Shown: piece after piece, positions 52,382 through 61,632 of the stretch
Position numbering within the stretch: the stretch's first letter is position 1
Layout of the letters: each line of letters opens with the position of its first letter
Origin: JAENWD01 sp963837165
GTDB lineage: Bacteria > Acidobacteriota > Vicinamibacteria > Vicinamibacterales > JAENWD01
NCBI GenBank assembly: GCA_963837165.1
Contig: CAWIMD010000011.1
Location: 1 to 64,000, forward strand
Length of the DNA stretch: 64,000 nucleotides
Reading direction: 5' to 3'
Position numbers and translations under genes: made by a program
The notes under the pieces: model-generated
Told to the model about the DNA's origin: nothing
Seen by the model: only the letters and a program-made list of their open reading frames with translations
Databases searched by the model: none

Positions 52382-54247
52382 CTATCGCAGCCAGGCGGCC
52401 CGGAAGGCCTGCTGGGCAGGCGTGAGAGCGCCGCCGGCGGCTTCAATGGGGACGACCTCGAGCCGCGGATCCTCTTCGAGCACGGCCTCGGTGCTCATGG
52501 CGATCCCGTGCCGGGAAAAGCCGACGGCCACCGTGTCCCCCGGCTTGTGCCGCTTCAGCGCGGCGTTCAGCTGCTCGAGGGTCGTGACGCTTCGGCCGTC
52601 GAGCGTCGAGATCTCATCGCCTTCGTCCAGGTGCGCCTCGTAGGCCGCCGACCCGATCTCGGTCGGGCCCGCCAGGCGCAGCGACGTGCCGGCACGGTCG
52701 AGTGGCAGCGGTCCCAGCGAGGCCGCTCCCGGGTCCGCACGGCGCAGCACCAGCCCGGCCGGCTCGAACAGGCGGGCGTAGTCCATGACCTCGTGCCCCT
52801 CGACGTAGCGACGGACGAGATCGTCCGCGAACGCGGGATCGCCGCTGACGTCGGCCAGCCGGTCGCGGACGTCGGCCATCGTGTATGGGTGATCGACGTA
52901 ACCGGGCCTGGCGCCGCCCGGACGGCCGTAGGCGCCCCACATCGCGCGCATGAAGTCGTCCAACGTCACGCGTCCGCCGCTGTGCTCGCGCAGGCTCAGG
53001 TCGAGGCCGAGCCCGAGCGTCGCGCCGAACGTGTAATACGAAATGAACGTGTTCTCCCAGTTCGTGCGGTCGATCCAGCTGGCGGCGTCCACGAACGGCG
53101 CCATGCGGCTCATATCCTCGGCCGACCTGAATTTCGTGGCGGGGCTGGTCACGACGGTGCTCACGACGCGGCCCACGGCCTGGGCGAACTGATCGACGGG
53201 CGTGAGCCCCGTCCGCGCCATGATCAGGGTGTTGTAGTAGCTCGTCACACCCTCGGCCAGCCACAGCTCGCCCGACATGTTCTCCCGCTCGAAATCGAAG
53301 GGCTCGAGGCCCTCCGGGCGGATGCGCTCCACGTTCCAGCAGTGGAAGAACTCGTGGGCGACCGTGGTCAGCAGCCCGATCCGGTCGTTCGCGATGCTGC
53401 GCCGGCTCGTGATCACGGTGCTGTTCCGGTGCTCCATGCCGTCCCCGTCGGCCCAGGGCAGGTAGTCCGCGATGAACGTGTAGGTCCCGGGCTCGTACGG
53501 CGGCAGCTCGCCGAACACGTCGCGTTCGGCCGTGACGATGCGCTTGACGTCGGCCGCGAAGGCATCGGCCTCCGCGTCCGTGCCCGTGTGGTGGAGGGCG
53601 ATGCGGAAGGTCGGCGAGCCGGTACCGTCGAGCGTGAAGGTCCGCCAGGCGATCGGTCCAAGCTCGCTGGGGCTGTCCATCAGGTACTGCAGATTCGGGG
53701 CGGTGAAGGTGAACGGATCGCTGGTCGGGTAGAGCTGTGACGCGACGGTCCAGGCGCTCGACGCGGGCGGGACGAAGGTGACGTGAACCGGGGCCAGCTC
53801 CAGGCCGGTCGCCCACATGAGCGTGGCCGGCATGTTCACGTGCGCGTGGGTCGTGTCCACCGCGAGATACGTTCCGTCCACGCGATCGCCGAAGACGCGG
53901 TACGACACCTTCACCGTGCCGCCGTGCCCGTCCACGTCCCATTCGTGCGGGCTGGGCCGCGTGGCTTCGAGCCGCCGGCCGCCTGCATCACTGACAGCCA
54001 CGTCGTACACGTTCTTGGCGAACTCGTGCAGCGCGTAGCGGCCGGGGGAGCTGCGGCTCATATGCAGACGTGCGGAGCCGGACGGCAGGCCCTGGAAGAC
54101 GGCCTCGACCCTCAGCCAGTGGTGCTCGGGCTCGGGAATCGATATCCGGTAGCTCACCTGCTGCGCGGCCAGTGCGGGAGCGGCAACGGCCACCGCCAGC
54201 ACCAGGCCCGCCACGGCCGCGATCCGCCCCCGGCTCCATCCCGTCAT
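52382..54247 (-). CDS. M61 family metallopeptidase with PDZ domain (2), secreted
   Basis: 621 residues with a signal peptide (GRIAAVAGLVLAVAVAAPAL), M61 N-terminal domain, zinc site HEFFHCWNVERIRP (residue 298 on) and third ligand in LAEGVTSYYN. PDZ at about 525-600 with LDEGDEISTLDGRSV. It differs from gene 42451 in the signal peptide and in the metal-site context. ATG 54247 is chosen over 54277 because the GGGGGTGCG site and signal peptide fit. It is the first gene of the minus-strand cluster. Confidence 0.86.
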   Translation of the reverse strand: MTGWSRGRIAAVAGLVLAVAVAAPALAAQQVSYRISIPEPEHHWLRVEAVFQGLPSGSARLHMSRSSPGRYALHEFAKNVYDVAVSDAGGRRLEATRPSPHEWDVDGHGGTVKVSYRVFGDRVDGTYLAVDTTHAHVNMPATLMWATGLELAPVHVTFVPPASSAWTVASQLYPTSDPFTFTAPNLQYLMDSPSELGPIAWRTFTLDGTGSPTFRIALHHTGTDAEADAFAADVKRIVTAERDVFGELPPYEPGTYTFIADYLPWADGDGMEHRNSTVITSRRSIANDRIGLLTTVAHEFFHCWNVERIRPEGLEPFDFERENMSGELWLAEGVTSYYNTLIMARTGLTPVDQFAQAVGRVVSTVVTSPATKFRSAEDMSRMAPFVDAASWIDRTNWENTFISYYTFGATLGLGLDLSLREHSGGRVTLDDFMRAMWGAYGRPGGARPGYVDHPYTMADVRDRLADVSGDPAFADDLVRRYVEGHEVMDYARLFEPAGLVLRRADPGAASLGPLPLDRAGTSLRLAGPTEIGSAAYEAHLDEGDEISTLDGRSVTTLEQLNAALKRHKPGDTVAVGFSRHGIAMSTEAVLEEDPRLEVVPIEAAGGALTPAQQAFRAAWLR

Positions 54248-54278
54248 CGCACCCCCGATGCCCGTCGATGCTAGCACG

Positions 54279-54287
54279 TGGGATAAT
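54279..54287 (+). promoter_or_regulatory. Extended -10 promoter of the selenoprotein gene
   Basis: TG-G-GATAAT (54279-54287) is an extended -10 element. It ends 6 nt before ATG 54294, so the transcript is probably leaderless. No good -35 element precedes it. Divergent to the M61 gene, whose start lies 32 bp to the left. Confidence 0.5.
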
Positions 54288-54293
54288 CACCGG

Positions 54294-54947
54294 ATGGCAA
54301 TGCTCTCCCCCACCGACCAGCAGACGCTCCGCGAGATGTTCGCGGACATGAAGACGCCGGTCACCCTGCTGTTCTTCACCCAGACATTCGGCTGCGAGAC
54401 CTGCGAGGAAACGCGGCTGATTCTGTCGGAGCTGACGGCCCTCACCGACCAGATCCTCGTCGAGGAAGTGAATCTGGTCCTCGACAAGGACAAAGCGGCG
54501 CCGTACGGAGTGGACCGCGCGCCGGCGCTGGCGCTGGTCGCCGCCGGGGCCGACACGCGCATCCGCTTCCTGGGCGCGCCGGCCGGCTACGACTTCATGT
54601 CGCTGGTGGACGCGATTCTGGCCGTCGGCGGCGCCAGCGACGTGGCGCTCAGCGAAGACAGCGCGGCGCTGGTGGCCGGGGTCACCACGCCCACCCACAT
54701 CCAGGTCTTCGTCACCCCCACCTGACCGCACTGTCCGCGGGCCGTGGGCCTCGCAAACCGGATGGCGGCTGCCAATCCCCAGATTACGGCGACGACCGTG
54801 CAGGCGACCGAGTTCTACGATCTGGCACGCCGCTATCGCGTCACGGGCGTCCCGAAGACCGTGGTCAACGACGAGATCGAGGTGCTCGGTGCGCTGCCGG
54901 AGCCCGAGTTCGTCAGGGCCGCACTCGGCATGACCATTGATGATTGA
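54294..54947 (+). CDS. Probable selenoprotein: protein disulfide oxidoreductase with Sec at UGA 54723
   Basis: One frame of 217 residues with two thioredoxin folds, interrupted only by UGA at codon 144 (54723-54725). Domain 1 has FGCETCEET (C34, C37). Domain 2 reads VFVTPT-UGA-PHCPRAV, so UGA stands exactly where the first Cys of the second CxxC is in archaeal/bacterial protein disulfide oxidoreductases (about 215 residues). Downstream coding is intact: cis-Pro loop VTGVPKTVV and a normal end at TGA. A SECIS-like hairpin follows 18 nt after UGA. The protein likely exchanges disulfides using a selenenyl-sulfide. Alternative: Cys-to-stop mutation or sequencing error. Confidence 0.75.
54737..54754 (+). 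promoter_or_regulatory. SECIS-like hairpin after UGA(Sec)
   Basis: GCGGG-CC (54737-54743) pairs with GG and CTCGC (54747-54754) with one bulged C, leaving apical loop GTG (54744-54746). The loop begins with G, as SelB-type bacterial SECIS elements require, and lies 18 nt from the UGA, within the known 16-37 nt window. The stem is shorter than in E. coli, and the bulge is on the 3' strand, so a folding and covariation test is needed. The element is coding as well. Confidence 0.5.
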
Positions 54948-54970
54948 TCATTGACGATTGACGATTGATG
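54937..54970. repeat. Heptamer tandem array, locus 3
   Basis: Copies of GATTGAC and GATTGAT, the same 7-mer as loci 30328-30362 and 32522-32560. They begin inside the last codons (ATTGATGATTGA) of the selenoprotein gene and end 20 bp before the argG start, so again the array touches a gene end. Confidence 0.78.
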
Positions 54971-54990
54971 GATGGGAGCGGCGACCGCGC

Positions 54991-56217
<1,227 letters not shown>

Positions 56218-56294
56218 GGAATCCGGGGCCGAATTTCGGCCTCGCGCCATGGCCCGGCATGGTGTATGATTCGCGCCCTCACTGGGGAGGCGCC

Positions 56295-57095
56295 ATGGCC
56301 AGCCACGTCCAGCCGGACGACGTCATCGCGTATCCGACGAATCGCGTGGTGGGCGCCATCGGCGACCCGATGCATGCCCGCGCGGCGATCGAGGACCTGC
56401 TGCAGGCGGGGTTCGCCCGGCAGGACATCGACATCCTCCACGGAGAAGAGGACCTCCACCGCCCGCATCCGGCGGGGGCCGAGCGCACGTTCCTCGCCCA
56501 GTTCCAGCGCACGCTGATTCGGACGCTCGGCGACGAGTACAAGCACCTGCAGCACTACGTCGAGGACGTGCGCGCGGGCCGCAGCGTCATCATGGTGGTC
56601 GCGAAGAAGCGCGACAGGCGCGAAGCCGCGGCGGACATCCTGGGCACGCACGGCGCCGAGTCCATCGAGTTCTATGGGCGATGGTCCTGGCATTCGCTGG
56701 AGGCGCACGCGGCAGCGCCCGACGGCGCGGTTCGCGATCCCACGCCGGGACGGACCTACGAGGTGCACCTCGGTGACGCGACGACCCGCGTCCGGATGGA
56801 TTCCGCGTCCAGGATGACGATCCTTCGCGGGTCCGCCGGGCCTGCGGATCTCTCACGCATCCTGGTCACGTATCTGCGGCCGCATCTGGTGATGATCACG
56901 TGGCAGGAGGCCGATCGGACGGCCCACATCCACGTGTACGACTTCGAGACCGGCGAAGTGCACGCCGTCGTCAGCCACGCCGACCGGCGGGTGCACCGCA
57001 TGACCGGATCCGTGCGCCGGGCGGATGGGGCTCCCGTGCAGCACGGCTCGCTCGCGCCTGACGTCTCCCTGCCGCCTGGCACCGTTCCCCTCTGA
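56295..57095 (+). CDS. Two-domain protein with MoaF-like C-terminal half
   Basis: 266 residues. The N-terminal half (YPTNRVVGAIGDPMHARAAIEDLLQAGFARQDIDIL, then KKRDRREAAADILGTHGAESIEFYGRW) resembles stress-related ferredoxin-like domains of the DUF1269/general-stress type. The C-terminal half (YEVHLGDATTRVRMDSASR and TYLRPHLVMITWQEADRTAHIHVYDFETGEVH) resembles MoaF-like lipocalin-fold domains. No signal peptide. ATG 56295 follows GGGGAGG. Function is not established. Next to the act promoter, but separated by a 233-bp gap with no other gene. Confidence 0.55.
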   Translation: MASHVQPDDVIAYPTNRVVGAIGDPMHARAAIEDLLQAGFARQDIDILHGEEDLHRPHPAGAERTFLAQFQRTLIRTLGDEYKHLQHYVEDVRAGRSVIMVVAKKRDRREAAADILGTHGAESIEFYGRWSWHSLEAHAAAPDGAVRDPTPGRTYEVHLGDATTRVRMDSASRMTILRGSAGPADLSRILVTYLRPHLVMITWQEADRTAHIHVYDFETGEVHAVVSHADRRVHRMTGSVRRADGAPVQHGSLAPDVSLPPGTVPL

Positions 57096-57164
57096 GAATC
57101 GCAGTCGGATCCGGACGCCTCGCGCGCCTGCCACGCCGGGCGTGCGGGCATCACCCGCGCACGC

Positions 57165-57193
57165 TTGACCCTCGTTCGAGTCGCGGATAAGAT
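57165..57193 (+). promoter_or_regulatory. Promoter of the respiratory cluster
   Basis: TTGACC (57165-57170), a 17-bp spacer, and TAAGAT (57188-57193), then about 130 nt of leader to the actA TTG start. This is the best spaced -35/-10 pair in the region. An imperfect GC-rich hairpin (57137-57163) precedes it. The rest of 57096-57328 shows nothing else I can name. Confidence 0.62.
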
Positions 57194-57328
57194 TGCGGCC
57201 TCGATCGAAGAAGTTGCGTCGTTCCCCTGCGAATTGAACGCGTTCTGGGCGTGTGGATGCGACATAGACGTTCCATCCTGGACTCTCGGCGTAGGCGTCG
57301 GCGTTCCCGGTCTTCGGAGTCCTAGGCG

Positions 57329-57977
57329 TTGGCCCAGATCTTCCCCCGCTGGTGGAACAAGCTCCCGATCGTGGCGGCGGTCGCGGGCGTCTTCGTGCCA
57401 ACCGTCGCGGTCGCGGGCGCCTGGTACTACTTTTCGCCCTGGTACACGGACGTGGGCTACCGCCCCGTTCAGCCCGTCCCGTACAGCCACAGGCTCCACG
57501 TCGGCGAGCTTGGCCTCGACTGCCGGGTACTGTCACGCGTCGGTCGAGATCTCTCCCGTCGCGAACGTTCCCCCCACGCGCACCTGCATGAACTGCCACG
57601 CGCTCGTGAAGAAGGACAGCGAGAAGCTCGCACCGATTCGCGACAGCGCGCAGAGCGGCCGCCCGATGCACTGGATTCGCGTGCACAAGCTGCCCGACTA
57701 CGCCTATTTCGCCCATAACGTGCACGTGGCGGCTGGCATTGGGTGCGTCACCTGTCACGGCCGCATCGACCAGATGGAGGCGGTCACGCAGATGAAGCCC
57801 CTCAGCATGAGCTGGTGCCTCGACTGCCACCGCAACCCCGGCCCCTACAGGCGGCCCGTCTCGGAGGTCACCAACATGAAGTGGACGCCTCCCCGGGACG
57901 TCCAGCGGCTCGCCGCTGAACTCGACCGCGCACGGCCGGTCCATCCGCCCACAGACTGCTCGGGGTGCCATCGATGA
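57329..57977 (+). CDS. actA: ActA-like pentaheme cytochrome c, one extra base
   Basis: Periplasmic membrane-anchored cytochrome of alternative complex III. TTG start 57329 has GGAG nine bases before it. The first ~30 residues hold one TM anchor (PIVAAVAGVFVPTVAVAGAWYY). After fixing one extra G at 57525-57527, five CxxCH heme sites appear: CRYCH, CMNCH, CVTCH, CLDCH, CSGCH. This matches ActA. As sequenced, the frame breaks just at the first heme motif. The stop overlaps actB (ATGA). It is annotated as a CDS because the break looks like an artefact. Confidence 0.85.
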
Positions 57978-60900
57978 GCCGGACGTATTGGCGAAGTCTC
58001 GCGCAGATCGAGGACCACCCCGAATTCCGCGCCGCGCTCGAGCGCGAGTTTCCGGAAGGCGCCTCGGAGCTTCCCGACGGGGTCACCCGGCGCGAGATGA
58101 TGATGCTCCTGGGCGCGTCGCTGTCGCTCGCGGGGCTCGCGGGCTGCCGGCGCCCCGTCGAAGAGATCGTCCCCTTTGTCACCGCTCCCGAGGACATCGT
58201 CCCCGGGATCCCCCGCTACTACGCGACGACCATGCCGTTCGGCCGGAGCGCGTACGGCCTGATCGTCGAGAGCCATGAAGGGCGACCGACGAAGATCGAG
58301 GGCAACCCGTCGCATCCGTCGACGCTCGGCGCATCGAGCTCGCGCGTGCAGGCGTCGATCCTGGGCCTGTACGACCCGGATCGCTCGCAATCGGTCACGT
58401 TCCGGGGGTCGCCAAAGCCGTGGAGCGAGTTCGTGAAGGCCTGGGGGAAGATCGCCGAGGCGCACGCCGCCGACGGCGGCGCCGGCCTCGCGGTCCTCTC
58501 CGAGTCCTTTGCTGCGCCGACCCGGGCTCGCCTGGCCGCCGCGCTGCGAGCCCGGTACCCGCGCCTGCAGTGGGCCACCTACGACGCCGTCAGCGACGAG
58601 AACCGGCTGGCGGGGCTGCGATTGGCGACGGGGCGCGACGTCGATCTGCAGCTCCGGTTCGATCGCGCATCCGTGGTCGTTGCCCTGGACGCCGATCCCC
58701 TCCTCACCGACCCCGAGATGATCCGGCATACGCGCGGTTTCGCGGCCGGACGGCGCGCGGGCGCCGCCGGCGGTGCGATGAACCGGCTCTATGCCATCGA
58801 GGGGGTGTATTCGCTGACGGGAGCCATGGCCGATCATCGGCTCCGTCTCCAGAGCCGGCAGATCGCCCCCTTCCTCGCCGCGCTCGCGGCACGGATCGCT
58901 CCGCCCGCCTCCGGAGCCGCGAGTCAGGGCGCCGGCGTCCCCGGTGTCGACCAGCGCTGGATCGACGCCATTGCCAAGGATCTTCTGGCGAACCGCGGCA
59001 CGTCGCTCATCGTGGCGGGAGACCGCCAGCCGCCGGCGGTCCACGCGGCCGTCTGCGCGCTGAACGCGTCTCTCGGCAACACGGGCCGAACGGTCAGCTA
59101 CTACGAGACCACGGACGCGTCGCTGCCGAGCGTCAGCTCGCTGGTGTCGCTCGTCGCCGCGATGAAGAGCGGCGCCGTCCGGACACTCGTCGTCCTGGGT
59201 GGCAATCCCGTATTCGACGCGCCCGCCGATCTCGACTTCGGCTCGGCGCTGGCGAAGGTCCCGCAGGTGATCGCGCTCGGGCACGCCGTGGACGAGACCT
59301 CCTCCAGGGCGACGTGGCATGTCCCGCGTGCCCACTACCTCGAATCGTGGGGAGACGCCCGCGCGGTTGGAGGCACGCCCAGCATCGTCCAGCCCCTGAT
59401 CCTGCCCCTGTTCGGCGGCCGTTCCGACATCGAAGTCCTTGGGCTGATGGCCACAGACCAGGACCGCCCCGGCTACGACATCGTGCGGGAGACCTGGACC
59501 GGGATCCTCGGCGTGGGCGTGTTCGAGCTCGACGAGGCATGGAACCGCGTCCTGCACGATGGGCTCCTCGCCGGCAGCGAGCTGCCCGAGGTCGTTCCCG
59601 AGCCCGGCGGGCAGCCGTTCGCCGAGCTGGCGCGCTTGACTGGCGGCGCCGCGAGACCAGGCGCGGCGGCCGGATCTCCGGAGGGCCTGGAGGTCGTGTT
59701 TCTGCCTTCCCCTTCGCTGCACGACGGCCGATTCGCGAACGACGGGTGGCTGCAGGAGCTTCCCGATCCAATCACCAAGGTCACGTGGGACAACCCCGCC
59801 CTCGTCAGCCCGAAGACCGCTGAGACCCTTGGCGTGACGACTGAGGATGTGGTCCGTGTCGAGTACGGGGGCCGGTCCCTCGAGCTTGCCGTCTGGGTAC
59901 TCCCGGGGATGGCGGACGGCGTGGTGGCGCTGACGCTCGGCTACGGCCGGTCGCACTCGGGCCGGGTCGGGTCAGGCGTCGGGTTCGACACGTTCACGAT
60001 CCGCCGCTCCAGCGCCCCGGGGTTCGACGGTGGTGTCAGGGTCACCCGTGTGGGGCGCACGTACGCGCTCTCGACGACGCAGCACCACGGCAGCATGGAG
60101 GGCCGGCCGCTCGTCCGCGAGTCGACCGTGACCGAGCTTCGATCGACGGGTGCGGACGGAACCGAGCACGCCGGGGGGCGGACGGCCGGCGAGTCCGTGC
60201 AGGTGCCGGGAGAAGCTGGAGCCCCGCGCCCACACGGGGTCTTCGAAGAGGACCCGGAACACTTCTCCCTCTGGAAGGAGCACAAGTACAATCAGGGCCA
60301 TCAGTGGGGGATGACGGTCGACCTGAACTCGTGCATCGGGTGCAACGCGTGCATGGTCGCCTGCCAGAGCGAGAACAACGTGCCGGTGGTCGGCAAGGTC
60401 CAGGTTGGAAAGTATCGCGAGATGCACTGGCTGCGTGTCGACCGGTACTTCACCGGCGACCCGTCCGGCAGTCCGGAGATGGTCTTTCAGCCGATTCCGT
60501 GCATGCAGTGCGAGGATGCGCCCTGCGAGCAGGTGTGCCCCGTGGCCGCGACGGTGCACGACGCGCAGGGCCTGAACGTGATGGTCTACAACCGGTGCAT
60601 CGGGACCCGCTACTGCTCGAACAACTGCCCCTACAAGGTCCGCCGCTTCAATTTCTTCAACTTCACCAAGGACACGCCCGACATCCTCAAGCTCGCGATG
60701 AACCCGGACGTCACGGTTCGTGCGAGGGGCGTCATGGAGAAGTGCACGTACTGCACGCAGCGGATCAACCGGGCCAAGATCGACGCGAAGCTCGCCGGGC
60801 GCGTGCTGCGCGATGGCGACGTCAAGACGGCCTGCCAGCAGGCCTGCCCCGCCTCGGCCATCGAGTTCGGCGACCTCCGGGACCGATCGAGCCGGGTCGT

Positions 60901-61021
60901 GAAGGCCAAGGCCGACCCGCGCAACTACGCGCTCCTCGAGGAGCTGAACACCAAGCCGCGGACGACCTATCTGTCCAAGGTGCGCAACCCGAATCCGGAG
61001 CTCAGGGGCGTGCCGGCATGA
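57974..61021 (+). CDS. actB: ActB-like iron-sulfur/molybdopterin-fold subunit
   Basis: 1015 residues, a fusion of a molybdopterin-oxidoreductase-fold domain (about 80-700, without recognisable Mo ligand) and a ferredoxin-type domain with four cluster motifs. These include CIGCNACMVACQ (from 787), CMQCEDAPCEQVCP (from 843), CIGTRYCSNNCP and CTYCTQR (from 924) with CQQACP. An N-terminal Tat-like RRE followed by MMMLLGASLSLAGLAGC suggests export. In complex III-alternatives this subunit takes electrons from the membrane subunit. The usual next gene, actC (NrfD-like), is not the next one here. Confidence 0.88.
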   Translation: MSRTYWRSLAQIEDHPEFRAALEREFPEGASELPDGVTRREMMMLLGASLSLAGLAGCRRPVEEIVPFVTAPEDIVPGIPRYYATTMPFGRSAYGLIVESHEGRPTKIEGNPSHPSTLGASSSRVQASILGLYDPDRSQSVTFRGSPKPWSEFVKAWGKIAEAHAADGGAGLAVLSESFAAPTRARLAAALRARYPRLQWATYDAVSDENRLAGLRLATGRDVDLQLRFDRASVVVALDADPLLTDPEMIRHTRGFAAGRRAGAAGGAMNRLYAIEGVYSLTGAMADHRLRLQSRQIAPFLAALAARIAPPASGAASQGAGVPGVDQRWIDAIAKDLLANRGTSLIVAGDRQPPAVHAAVCALNASLGNTGRTVSYYETTDASLPSVSSLVSLVAAMKSGAVRTLVVLGGNPVFDAPADLDFGSALAKVPQVIALGHAVDETSSRATWHVPRAHYLESWGDARAVGGTPSIVQPLILPLFGGRSDIEVLGLMATDQDRPGYDIVRETWTGILGVGVFELDEAWNRVLHDGLLAGSELPEVVPEPGGQPFAELARLTGGAARPGAAAGSPEGLEVVFLPSPSLHDGRFANDGWLQELPDPITKVTWDNPALVSPKTAETLGVTTEDVVRVEYGGRSLELAVWVLPGMADGVVALTLGYGRSHSGRVGSGVGFDTFTIRRSSAPGFDGGVRVTRVGRTYALSTTQHHGSMEGRPLVRESTVTELRSTGADGTEHAGGRTAGESVQVPGEAGAPRPHGVFEEDPEHFSLWKEHKYNQGHQWGMTVDLNSCIGCNACMVACQSENNVPVVGKVQVGKYREMHWLRVDRYFTGDPSGSPEMVFQPIPCMQCEDAPCEQVCPVAATVHDAQGLNVMVYNRCIGTRYCSNNCPYKVRRFNFFNFTKDTPDILKLAMNPDVTVRARGVMEKCTYCTQRINRAKIDAKLAGRVLRDGDVKTACQQACPASAIEFGDLRDRSSRVVKAKADPRNYALLEELNTKPRTTYLSKVRNPNPELRGVPA

Positions 61022-61632
61022 CTCGCCGCAGGCAGCGGGTGCTCGGCGCCCTCGCGCTCACGTCGGTCGTCTCCCTTGCCAGCTGCGCGCGCGGATGCAC
61101 GTCGAGCCGGCCGCCGATCCACCTCAACCCGAGCATGGACGACCAGCCGAAGGTCCTGCCGCAGACGGCCAGCGACTTCTTCTACGACGGCTCGTCCATG
61201 CGCCAGCCCGTCCCGGGCACGGTCGCGCTGGACGGGCTGCAGGAGGACACGGCCTTCTTCACGGGGAAGGGAGCGGACGGGCAGTTCGTGAAGACGAGCC
61301 CGGTCGCCGTGGACGAGGCCGTGCTCGAGCGCGGCCACCAGCGGTATGGCATCTACTGCCAGCCCTGCCACGACGTTCACGGAGACGGCAAGGGGATCCT
61401 GTACCAGCGGGGCCACGTCCCGACTGCCTCCTTCCACCAGGAAAAGATCCTCAAGTACGCGGACGGGCAGATCTTCGACGTCATCACGAACGGCGCAGGC
61501 CTGATGTCCGGCTACCGCTGGCCCATTCCCCCGGCGGACCGGTGGGCGATCATCGCCTACGTACGTGAGCTCGAGCGCAAGCGGCTGGCCAGCGCCCCGA
61601 GCACGGGCGCAACGGCGGAGGACGCCAAGTGA
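61018..61632 (+). CDS. actE: ActE-like monoheme cytochrome c lipoprotein
   Basis: 204 residues. Signal with Cys after LAS (SLASC) suggests lipoprotein. The typical block PPIHLNPSMDDQPKVLPQ follows. Heme motif CQPCH begins at residue 114, and the sixth ligand is probably the Met in GAGLMSGY. ATG 61018 overlaps the actB stop (ATGA), and the stop overlaps the next GTG. It acts as electron carrier or complex subunit in alternative complex III. Confidence 0.86.
   Translation: MTRRRQRVLGALALTSVVSLASCARGCTSSRPPIHLNPSMDDQPKVLPQTASDFFYDGSSMRQPVPGTVALDGLQEDTAFFTGKGADGQFVKTSPVAVDEAVLERGHQRYGIYCQPCHDVHGDGKGILYQRGHVPTASFHQEKILKYADGQIFDVITNGAGLMSGYRWPIPPADRWAIIAYVRELERKRLASAPSTGATAEDAK

Noticed and set aside
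54297..54947. Two separate thioredoxin-like genes split by a stop
   Set aside because: The frame is the same on both sides, the stop is at the CxxC position, and neither half forms the complete two-fold family protein. No ribosome site precedes a second start.
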